Part shown: piece by piece, positions 21,860 to 30,859 of the stretch
Layout of the letters: each line of letters opens with the position of its first letter
Position numbering within the stretch: the first letter of the stretch is position 1
Assembly (NCBI GenBank): GCA_027257055.1
Contig: JAPVLO010000097.1
Location: 5,123,001-5,187,000, forward strand
Length of the DNA stretch: 64,000 bases
Direction of reading: 5' to 3'
Origin: Cephalopachus bancanus
Taxonomy: Eukaryota > Chordata > Mammalia > Primates > Tarsiidae
Notes under the pieces: model-generated
Seen by the model: only the letters and a program-made list of their open reading frames with translations
Databases searched by the model: none
Told to the model about the DNA's origin: nothing
Position numbers and translations under genes: made by a program

Positions 21860-23960
21860 TTGGCTAGAATGCTGTGATAAACACAAACATTTACCTCATA
21901 AACTTGAAAATTTAGGTGAATTGGAAAAATTCATTGAAAATCACAATCCACAAAAGCTAAAAGAAATAAAAAATCTGAGTAGTCCTATATATTAAATAAC
22001 TTGAATCCATTATTAAAATTTGTCCATAATAAAAATTTCCAGGCCCAGAGGTCATAAGCAGCTCATTTTCAAATTTATAAGAATAAATAAAAACAAACTT
22101 ACTTAAATCCTTAAGAAAATTAAAAAAAAATGCACTTAACTCATTTTGTAAGGTTAGCATAACCATGATTCCAACAAAAATTATATGGTAATTTTTTAAT
22201 GAACATAGATGCAAAAATCCTATCCAAAATATTAGTAACTTAATTTAATTTGGTATATATAAAAATGATAATCACAACAAAGTTATGTTAACTTCAGGAA
22301 CACAAGTTTGGCTTACTATTTGAAAATCAATTGCTGTAATTCACCAATTATTGAATAAAGAAGAAAAGTCATGTGATTAATTAGATTCAGAAAAGGTCTT
22401 TAACAAAACCTTATATTTGTTTATGATTAAAATTCTTAGAATGTCAGCAATAAATGCATAGAAGAGAACGTCTCTAATCTGATAAAGAACACCCATGAAA
22501 ATTCTATAACCATTATCAAACTTAATAATGCAATATTAAAAACATTCCCCCTGAGCTCAAAAACAAAACACAATTGCCACTATAATTACTTCATTTCAAC
22601 ATTGTATGAGAGATTTGTCAGTGCAACAAAGCTAAAAAATAAAGAATATAAAAATAAATTATATAAGAATTGAAAAGAAAGACTTTAAACTTATTTTTAT
22701 ATATAAATTCATTTTTAATGTATAAAATCCAAAATATTCTACAGGTAAAGTATCAGAGTGAATAAGCGAATTTAGCAAGGTCATTAGACACAAAGTCAAC
22801 AGTCTCTTCATACAAAGCAACAAATAACTAAAAATAAAATAGAAAACTATACAAGTTACAATGCCATCAAAAAAATTAAATTCTTAGAACAAAACCAATA
22901 GGTATGTTTTTATAAATTTCAATAGATAGAAATCTATGAAACACATGACCTATTAATCCTAGAGAAATTAAGGAAAACTCTAATAAATATATTGAAAGAC
23001 TCAGTGTATTGAAGATATTAATTTTCTCCTAATTTATCATTAAATTACATGTAACCTCGATTGAGATTATAGAAGGCATTATTTTCTTTTTCTTTTTTTT
23101 CTTTTATTTGAGTTGGAATCTCACTCTGTCGCCCAGACTGGAGTGCAGTGGCCGCTCCTGGCCACCGCAGCCTCGACCTGCTGGGCTCCCGCGATCCTTC
23201 CACCTCAGCCTTCCAAGTAGCTGGAACTACAGGCGCGCGCTACCACATCCAGCTAATTTTTTTTTTATTATTCATTGTAGAGATGTAGTCTAGCCAACTT
23301 GCCCAGGGGGGTCTCGAACCCACGGGCTCAGGCAATTCACTCACCTCAGCCTCCCAAATGCGTGGGATTACAGGTTAAGCCACTGAGCCTGGCTGAAGGC
23401 ATTATTTTCAAATGGACAATCTAGTTTTTTAAAAATTAAAGGGCCCCAAATCATAAGGGCAATCTTGAAGAAGAATAAATTTGGAAGACTTACACTACAA
23501 AATCTGAGGATTTGCTATTAGTAATTATCACAATTAAAAAGTTGTCACAATTAAAATAAGGTGAAATTGATTCAAGGATAAACAAGCAGGCCAGTGATAG
23601 ATAAACAGAATAGAGTCCAAAATGGACTTTCATGTATGACAAATTGATTTATAGGAAAGGTGACATTGCAATGTAGTGAAGAAATGATGGTCTTTTAAAT
23701 AGATGCTTTTGGACCATTGTAATGTGTTTAGTAGCAAACACTGAATTCTATCTCATGCCATGTAGAAAGGTCAATTCCATGAAAGTTAAAAAACAATCTC
23801 ATTAGTCATCAAAGTCATGAAAATTAAACCCATTATGGCAATTCCAAGTACTGGGGAGAAACTGGCTCTCTCATATACTACTGAGGAGAGGGTATAAATT
23901 TGTATTATAACTCTGAAAAGCTGTTTGATAGCATTGACTGTATATACCTTATTATCATTA
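21860..23960 (+). mobile_element. Ancient L1 (L1M-type) ORF2 fragment, forward, with Alu insert
   Basis: Eroded ORF2 strings keep the correct order. GAACATAGATGCAAAAATCC (22,202) is the RT-upstream 'NIDAKIL' block. AGATTCAGAAAAGGTCTTTA (22,383) matches the 'DAEKAF' block. Then come TTCAACATTGTATGAGAGAT (22,596), GCGAATTTAGCAAGGTCATT (22,766) and AATGCCATCAAAAAAATTAA (22,860). After the Alu, CTACAAAATCTGAGGATTTG and the part near 23,800-23,950 match the 3' third of ORF2. There is no intact frame; it is heavily mutated, AT-rich and inactive. Confidence 0.75.
23087..23394 (-). mobile_element. Young lineage-specific Alu, reverse
   Basis: It carries the complement of the same young Alu family: GGAATCTCACTCTGTCGCCC, CCGCAGCCTCGACCTGCTGG, ACAGGCGCGCGCTACCACAT, and the end TAAGCCACTGAGCCTGGC. 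Exact 15-bp target repeats GAAGGCATTATTTTC flank it (23,072-23,086 and 23,395-23,409). It landed in the fossil L1M and interrupts it. Confidence 0.95.
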
Positions 23961-23999
23961 TTATTTTGTTCTCTAGTAAACTTTAAAAATGTCATCAAG

Positions 24000-24840
24000 G
24001 TGATTGGCATTAAGTTATTTTCTAGATGCTTTATGATTTTATTGCTATCTGAATGAAATCCTTTTTTTTTATTGACTGAATTTTCTAGTTATTGTGCTAT
24101 TGGAAAGCTTGAATTTCTATCTTGCTCTTGTTTCTTGCCACTTGTGTTTTTCATTTGTGTATTTAAGTAAAAAATCTTGTCATCTAAATTAGCATCAGTT
24201 CTATCTATTCCTTATATATAATTTTCCACATTTCTTTTTCTTGTATTAATGCTTTGGCAAGCATCTTCACTCAAGCAACTGAATATTAGAAATGATGGCT
24301 AAAATCTTTTGGCAGACATTTTTAATGAGAATGTTTCTAACATTTTATCTCTGAAAACGATGTTTTTGTAGGTTTCTAGTAACTACTTATCAGGCTAAGA
24401 AATTTTTCTTCTGTTTTTAATTTTTAAATATATAAAGATGACAAATTTTATCAAATGCTTTTTAAACGTCTTCATTAGTATTTGTCAATATGTGCATAAC
24501 ATATATTATATGCATATTATTTTACAATTGTTAATATTAAAAACCTTTTTCACTCCCATATAATGCTTTAACTATACCCCTGTGTACTATTCAAACATAT
24601 TTTTGTGTGTGCGTATGTGTATGTGTTTGCATCAGTGTTTATATACCCTTTTTGTCATTCTAATTTGTTTGTTTGTTTTAGGATCAAGATAATGCTAGGC
24701 TTTCAAATGAGTAGAAAAGCTTTCTCTCTTTTTTTTCTGTTCTCTATATCAGAAAATATATTTTCCTTAATGGTTTTGAAAAATGTACTTACAAAATCAT
24801 TTGACTCATTCTTTCTTAGAGGTATATCTTATCAGCTTTT
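24000..24840 (-). mobile_element. Ancient L1 (L1M-type) ORF2, reverse, left piece
   Basis: The + strand reads as complement of old ORF2: TATTGTGCTATTGGAAAGC, TTTTTCTTGTATTAATGCTT, TTTTATCAAATGCTTTTTAA (24,446; complement of the block before 'DAEKAF'), GATCAAGATAATGCTAGGCT (24,681) and GTATATCTTATCAGCTTTTG. The element continues at 30,536, so the young L1 split it. It lies head to head with the forward L1M at 21,860-23,960; a single inverted copy or two insertions are both possible. Confidence 0.6.
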
Positions 24841-24855
24841 GATGTTCATTTTCTT
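24841..24855. repeat. Target-site duplication of the young L1, left
   Basis: GATGTTCATTTTCTT matches 30,521-30,535 at 14 of 15 positions (T versus A at base 5). Confidence 0.85.
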
Positions 24856-24865
24856 TTTTTTTTTT

Positions 24866-24882
24866 TGAACAGTATGAAATAT
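24866..24882 (-). other. Unique 17-nt segment between two A tracts of the L1 tail
   Basis: On the L1 strand the 3'UTR ends in (AAAATAAAA)-like DNA (24,883-24,905), then 17 non-A bases (GATATTTCATACTGTTC), then a second A run up to the target repeat. The two other L1 copies of this family in the window (41.8 kb, 49.2 kb) lack this segment. The pattern fits a short 3' transduction using a poly(A) signal made by the first tail; ordinary tail variation is the alternative. Confidence 0.4.
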
Positions 24883-25112
24883 CTTTTATTTTATTTTATT
24901 TTTTTAACCCTATTTTTATTTTAAAATTGTGGGGTACAGTTAAGGGGTAGGTATACAAATATACATTGTTCAGGCACCCTTGTTGATAAGGGGTGTCCCC
25001 CCATCCACAGACAGATATTGACTACCGTTAATCCCACCACCCTTGCCCTCCCTGCCCCCCCCATACATTTCCACCACTGTCGATCCTTTTCGTACAGTAT
25101 TACGATAGATGT

Positions 25113-26480
25113 TCAAGGTCTACTTGTGAGTGAGAACATGTGATACTCAGATCTTTGTTGTGAAAGATAATTCAGTATTATAGACTCAGTTCCATCCAGG
25201 TTGCTGCGAAATTCATGATTTTGTTCTTTTTTATAGCTGTGTAGTATTCCACTGTGTGTATGTACCACATTTTTTAAATCTAGTCCTCTTTTGATGGACA
25301 GCATGGTTGGTTCCAGGCTCTTGCTATTGTGAATAATGCTGTGATAAACATACATGTGCAAATATCTTTTTCATAGAGTGATTTGAGTTCTTCAGGGTAT
25401 ATTCCCAGTAGGGGGATTGTGGGGTCATATGGGAGGTCGATATTTAGAGCTTTTAGGAATCACCACACTGCTTTCGACAGAGGTTGCACTAGTTTACACT
25501 CCCACCAACAGTGTAGCAGTGTTCCCTTTTCACCACATCCTCTCCAGCATCTGTTATTTTTTGAGTTATTGATAATGGCCATTCTGACTGGAGTTAGGTG
25601 GTATCTCAGTGTAGTTTTAATTTGCATCTCCTTGATGATTAGTGAGGTTGAACATTTTTTCATGTGTCTGTTGGCCACTCATATATCTTCTTTTGTGAAG
25701 TGTCTGTTCATATCTTTAGCCAAATTTGTAATAGGGTTGTTTGTTTTTTTCTTTTCAGCATGTTTGAGTTCCTTGTAGATCCAAGATGTTAGGCCTTTGT
25801 TAGACATGGAGTTGGCAAATACTTTTTCCCAGTCTGTGGGCTATCTCCCAGCTTTCTTGATGGTTTCTTTGGCTTTGCAGAAGCTTGTCAGTTTAATCAG
25901 GTCCCACTTGTCTATCTTATCTCTTATGGCTCATGCATTTTGGGTTTTGTTCAGGAATTGAATGCCAGTTCCAATTTCCGTAAGGGTGTGTCCTGCATTT
26001 TCCAAGGTTCTTATGGTTTGAGGTTTTACATTTAGGTCTCTGATCCATTTAGAGTTAATTTTTGTGTATGGGGATAGATAGAGGTCATGTTTGAGTCTTC
26101 TGCATGTGGTCAGCCAGTTTTCCCAGCACCATTTACTGAATAGGTTCTCCTCTCCCCAGTGGTAGGTGGTGGAGGCTTTGTCGAAGATGAGTTGGTTGAG
26201 AAATTGAGGTTTTGCTTCTGGAATCTCAATTCTATTCCATTGGTCTCTATGTCTGTTGCTGTACCAATACCAAGCTGTTTTGATTATTGTAGCTTTATAG
26301 TAAAGTTTGGTGTCTGATAATGTGCTATCACCTGCTTTTTTTTTTTTGCTGAGAATTGTTCTGGCTATTCTTGGTCATTTGTGTTTCCATACGAATTCTT
26401 GTATTGTTTTTTCTAGCTCTGAGAAGAATGTTGCTGGTAATTTGATGGATATTACATTAAATTTGTAGATTGCCTTAGGT
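25113..26480 (-). pseudogene. L1 ORF2 pseudogene, 3' part (thumb to C-terminal region)
   Basis: The 3' part of L1 ORF2p, an endonuclease-reverse transcriptase that works in L1 RNPs. The sequence encodes recognisable blocks downstream of the RT core, including a 72-codon frame (25,460-25,678) ending in the [20 protein letters not shown] block, and the terminal frame (25,113-25,361) with a [15 protein letters not shown] block. Stops and frameshifts split it into short pieces. The join to the upstream part is a deletion, not a splice. The + strand frames here (25,383-25,778) are antisense shadows. Confidence 0.85.
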
Positions 26481-26489
26481 AAGAAGGGC

Positions 26490-28127
26490 AAAGATATTGA
26501 CCTGTAGTTCTCTTTCTTTGTTGGGTCTTTACCTGACTTGGGTATCAATGTGATGTTGGCTTCATAAAATGATTTGGGGAGAGTTTCATCTTTCTCAGGA
26601 TGAAACTTTCAGTAGGATTGGTATCAACTCTTCCTTAAATGTCTTATAGAATTCTGCTGGAAAGCCCTCTGGTCCAGGGATTTTTTTTCTTTTTCTTTTT
26701 CTTATTTTTTTAGGTAGTTTTCTTATTGCCTAGTCAATTCCCTTGATTGTTATTAGTCTATTTAGGGTCTCAATTTCTTCTTGTTTCAACCTAGGCAGGT
26801 TGTGTGATGTCAGAAAGTCCTCCATTTCCTTAAGGTTTTCAGGTTGTTTCCATACAAGTGTACATAGTAGTCTCTAATGATCTTTTGTATTTCTTCAGGG
26901 TCAGATGTGACTTCAGCTTTTGTGTTTCTGATTGTGTTTATGTGGGATTTTTCTCTCTTTTTCTTGGTCAGTCTAGCTAGGGGACTATCGATCTTGTTTA
27001 TCCTTTCAAAGACCCAGCTTTTTGTTTCATTAATTTTTTTGTATTATGTTTTTGTCTTTTGTGTCCCAGATTTGGGCTTTTATTTTGGTGATCTGGAGTC
27101 TTCTGCTGAAGTTAGGATTTTGGTGGTCTTCCTTTTCCAGCTTCCTTAGGTGACTTGTTAGGCTGTTAATTTGTGGTCCTTCCATTTTCTTCATGTGCAT
27201 TTATAGAGATATGAGTTCCCCTCTTACTACAGATTTCATGGCATCCCAGAGATTTTTGGTAAGATGTTTCTTCATTTTCATTTGTTTCCAGGTATATTTT
27301 AATCTTTGTTTTGATTTCATCATTGACCCAGGAGTTGTTTAGCATCATGCTGTTTAGTGTCCATGTCTTTGTGGGTTTTGGGGGAACCTTGTTGGTGCTG
27401 ATGTCTATTTTTATTCCACTGTGGTCTGAGAAGGTGCATGGCAAAATTTCAATCTTTTAAAATTTGCTTATACTTGATTTATGGCCAAGTATGTGGTTGA
27501 TCTTAGAGTTCATTCCTTGTGGTGATGAGTAGAATGTATATTCTGTGGTCATTGGATGAAGTGTTCTGTAGGTATCAATTAAGTCCATTTGGTCAAGAGT
27601 CACATTGAGGTTTCGGATCTTGTTGCTGATTTTTTGTCCTGATGATCTTTTTTGTCCTGATGATCTTTCTAGGGTTGTGAGTGGGGTATTGAGGTCCCCA
27701 GCTATGAGAGTGTTGGAGTCAATATCTTTTTTTAGCTTACTTAGAAGCTGCTTTATGAAAGTTGGCACTCCTATGTTGGGTGCATATATGTTTAGGATGG
27801 TTATTTCTTGTTGATGGATTGAACCTTTTATCATTATTAGTGACCTTCTGTATCTTTTAAAATTTTTGATAGCTTAAAAGGTATTTTGTCTGAGATTAAG
27901 ATTGCAACTCCTCCTTTCTTTTGTTTTCTGTTCACCTGAAAATTTGTTTCAAATTCTCTTACTTTGAGTCTGTGAGTGTCCTTTCTAGTGAGGTGAGTCT
28001 CTTGAAAGCAATCAATTGTTGCCTGTTGATATTTTATCCATTTTTCCATTGTATGTCTTTTCAGTGGTGCATTTGGTCCATTCACATTCAAGTTAATTAT
28101 TGAAATGTGAGAGTTGATCCCTATCAT
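26490..28127 (-). pseudogene. L1 ORF2 pseudogene, 5' part (endonuclease, Z region, RT start)
   Basis: ATG at 28,127 begins an L1 apurinic-type endonuclease domain. The blocks NLNVNGPN and CFQETHL keep the catalytic Asn and Glu. Next come YAPN, then GDLNTPL (Asp and Asn of the family kept), and SDHS with the catalytic His. One key Asp is lost: the usual SKIDHI reads SKINHI. The frame breaks near 27,837 (frameshift plus stop) and again near 27,450. The Z-region and the first RT block (about 26,500-27,160) can still be traced to a segment equivalent to '[13 protein letters not shown]', where it stops abruptly. No FADD motif is present. Confidence 0.88.
27636..27671. repeat. 18-bp tandem duplication in L1 ORF2
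   Basis: GTCCTGATGATCTTTTTT is followed directly by GTCCTGATGATCTTT. On the coding strand it duplicates six residues (RSSGQK RSSGQK) in the endonuclease domain. The frame is kept, and other L1s have one copy. Confidence 0.85.
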
Positions 28128-28259
28128 AAGGTTCTTACAGAGTTGTTGTTGTTGTTTCTGTTTGTTTGTTGTCTTTCTTTTGGTTTTGGCGTTGGTTCAT
28201 GTGTGTTTTTAGTCTTTTGCCTGTACTCTTGTGAAGAACATTGTTGTTCTTTTTTCCTT

Positions 28260-29162
28260 TTCTTCTGTGTTCAATACTTTCTTAAGTGTTTCTTGTAGAG
28301 GTGATCTGGTGGGAGTGTAGGTTCTTAGGGATTGGATATCTAGGAAAGATTTCAATTCTCCCTCACTTAGCTTGTCTGGGTAGGTTATTCTTGGTTGAAA
28401 TTGTTTGTCTTTTTTTAACTTTGAAGATAGGGCTCCAAGCTCTCCTAGCCTAGAGGGTTTCTGTAGATAAATCTACTGCTGTTCTAATTGGTCTTCCCTG
28501 GTAGGTAGTCTGACCTTTTTCTCTTGCTGCCTTTGGGATTTTTTCTTTTATACCTACTTTGTTTAGGTGAATTATTATGTGTCTGGGAGTTGGTCTTCTC
28601 ATTTGTTGTCTTGCAGGGGTTCTCTGAATCTCTTGTGTTTGAATTTTTGTATCATTGATGAGATGAGGGACATTTTCTTGAATGATTTCATGAAATGTTT
28701 GATCCAGTGTGGCCTCTGTTTCTCTCTCCACCTCAGGAAGGCCAATTACGCTTAGGTTTTTTTCTCTTGAAGTAATCATTCATCTCTTGAAGGCTTTTCT
28801 CTGTCTTTTAAAGCTTCTTTTCTATGCTTTTGACAGTTTGGGTTAGTTCTGTGTTTTGGTCTTCAAGCTCAGAGATTCTTTCTTCTGCTTGACTAATTCT
28901 GCTTTCTATGCTTGTTTGTTTGCTATTTCCATCGCAGTATTCTTTACTGCTATTATTTCTGTCATCAGCTCCTTCCTATTTTCCTCTTGTCTCTCCTCAA
29001 TTTTTTTAATTCTCTCTATTAATGTCTTGATGTCTGGGTTTGTTGCATGTGACCAGTCATTCTGGGGGCTCTTCATTGTTTGTGTTCTGAAGTCTATTTT
29101 CTCAGTATCTGACCTCCCAGGGTCTGAGTGAGCCCTATATTCTTCTTTTGGTTCTTCTTCAT
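28260..29162 (-). pseudogene. L1 ORF1 pseudogene
   Basis: A remnant of ORF1p, the trimeric RNA-binding chaperone of the L1 RNP. A possible ATG is at 29,162, but its frame meets a stop after 22 codons, so a frameshift lies in the N-terminus. The coiled-coil region (about 28,790-29,090) shows Glu/Lys-rich heptads. The RRM and C-terminal domain lie at 28,450-28,779: REKNLSVIGLPEVE, then IQEIQRTPA, RRPTPRHIIIHL and AAREKGQ with GRPIR. The frame stops after DLSTETL because the next codon, normally CAG, is TAG (28,450). Similarity continues downstream to about 28,260 in broken form. It is not functional. Confidence 0.85.
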
Positions 29163-30520
29163 TTCTGAAAATTTTTCCTCCCTACTTTTCCCTTCCCTCC
29201 CCTTCCCCATCTTCTTTAATTCTGTTATTCAGGGGTGGAAGGGTTGCTTTTGCTTCTTTGTTCAATCTCCTATTCTTCCTAATGTATTTCCTCTTGCTTT
29301 GTTCAGTTCTGGAGTTGAACTGTAGGTTTAGGGCAGTCCTTTTTGCAGTTTTGAGATTTAATTAAGGGGGGAGCGGTGATTCAAAATCTCTCTCTAGTTC
29401 CCAGTATCTGCCGACAGGTGTATGAATAATCTGAAACCCACTTCCCACTGCCTTGGAATCTGTCCATGCAGTGGGGCTGTAGGTTTACTCCCTGAAAGCA
29501 AAATGAGGTTAACAGAGGGAAGAGAATGGAGCCGGCAGTGGGGGGAAGAGGGTGGCGGAGAGAGAGAAGAGTAAGAGGGAAAACAGATGAGTGTACCAAC
29601 AAATGGAGAGAGACACAAAAACTGAAACAGATAAAAACAATAAACCACGACTACAAACTAACAAACTACCATACGAAAAAACTAAAACATACAATGATGC
29701 TAACGTACAGGCTAACCAACCTCCTTATTGGTGTGCTATTTCTCTATACAAAGATGGGGTTTACAGAGAAAAAAAAGAATAAAACAAAAGGAATAAAATC
29801 AAGTCAGTAAACTAACAGAAGCAATCAAGCACACTCTGAGACTTTTCATTTAAGTCCAATGTCCTTTCAGCTCTGATTGCTAGCTGTCTTTGCAGGCTGG
29901 TAAATTTGTTCACAGTTAGGGTCAGTTGTCCCTGGCTTGCTGTGAAGGGCAGTTCAGTTCTGGGCTCCCTGCCCAGTTCACCACTCAGATCTGGCCTGTG
30001 TCTATTTTAATCAAATTTCCGTTTTTCCCATTTTGATGTTGTTACCTTGAATCGCCAGCAGGTGGTGCTAACTCACCACTCCAGATGATCTTCATCTGCA
30101 GCTGCTGGCCCCAGACGGGAGGGAGTCGGCAATGGGAGCAGCCATGGCAGCAGCCACTTCTGGGTACAAGGGAGGAGCTCCACGAGCCTGGCCCCGGACA
30201 AGAGGTGGAGCGTGATGGTGGCATTGGTAGTGGCAGTCATCTCGGTAGATCTTACTTGTAGGGACTTCATGGTCTGAAGTCGTGGGTCACCTCAGGCATG
30301 GGCAGGGTGATGGCTGTGGTGGCGCGGCAGCATCTGCGGCTGTAGTGGCCGCCCAGACCACCGTGATGTTTGAGCAGTGGCGATGGCTGAGCTCTGTGTG
30401 AAGAGCAGGCTGTTTAGATGGGAACTGCAGCTCCCAGGAGAGAGCTAGAGTCTTTATGTGTTCTTTCGTGGAGGGTCTCACAGACCAAGCTGTCCCATCA
30501 CCATCTTGCCGGAAGTCCTT
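29163..30520 (-). promoter_or_regulatory. L1 5'UTR with internal promoter
   Basis: About 1.36 kb lie upstream of ORF1, with a CpG-rich first 480 bp (GCGCGGCAG, CCGCAG, GCCGACTCC segments on either strand) that differs from human L1. The L1 internal promoter lies in this region in known L1s. A YY1-like AAGATGG core (30,501-30,507, - strand) sits 13 bases from the 5' end, as in human L1. The short frames at 30,042-30,538 are 5'UTR, not genes. Confidence 0.75.
30501..30507 (-). promoter_or_regulatory. YY1-like site at the L1 5' end
   Basis: AAGATGG begins 13 bases inside the element. The equivalent position in human L1 binds YY1, which sets the transcription start; function here is inferred. 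Confidence 0.5.
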
Positions 30521-30535
30521 GATGATCATTTTCTT
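30521..30535. repeat. Target-site duplication of the young L1, right
   Basis: GATGATCATTTTCTT is the partner of 24,841-24,855. Confidence 0.85.
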
Positions 30536-30850
30536 CAAAATATTTCTTAGGTTTACAAAATTTTATTGAGTCAGTTTTGGTAATGTATATTTTTCTAAGG
30601 TACAGGCTGTGACACTTTATCTAGGTTTTCAAATGTATTGATATATACAATTTTATATGTTTTAATACTTTAAGTCTCCTCTTTATGTATAATTAAAGGC
30701 TATTATTTGTAATACTATTGATATATTTTATGTTTTCTCTTACTGATCAGTTTTACCAAAGTTTATATTCTTTAAAAAAAAATTGTTGTCCTTTTAAAGA
30801 TCTAGAATTTGGTTTCAATAATTCTGTCTATGATTTTTTTTCTATTACAC
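30536..30850 (-). mobile_element. Ancient L1 ORF2, reverse, right piece
   Basis: After the young L1 the fossil resumes: TTTATCTAGGTTTTCAAATG, TCTCTTACTGATCAGTTTTA and AGAATTTGGTTTCAATAATT correspond to the next upstream ORF2 blocks of old L1s. It is the second half of the piece at 24,000-24,840. Confidence 0.6.
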
Positions 30851-30859
30851 AATACTCAT

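Larger units (their letters stand above)
24856..30520 (-). mobile_element. Nearly full-length young L1, internally deleted
   Basis: A 5,665-bp L1 runs on the - strand. It starts at 30,520 with CAAGGACTTCCGGCAAGATG, and continues through a 5'UTR (about 1.36 kb), an ORF1 remnant, an ORF2 remnant, a 3'UTR and a T-run (poly(A) on its own strand). 15-bp target repeats bracket it with one mismatch. The cut site fits an L1-type A-rich target. The length is short of the roughly 6.4 kb expected because about 0.7-0.8 kb of the reverse transcriptase core is missing near 26,480-26,500. ORF1 and ORF2 also carry stops and frameshifts, so it cannot move. It inserted into an ancient reversed L1 that resumes at 30,536. 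Confidence 0.93.

Noticed and set aside
25383..25778. 131-codon open frame on the + strand
   Set aside because: It is the antisense shadow of L1 ORF2, whose - strand blocks (for example [13 protein letters not shown]) are clear.
30042..30538. Several overlapping reverse frames as a gene
   Set aside because: They fall in the CpG-rich 5'UTR of the L1, and overlap each other in different frames.
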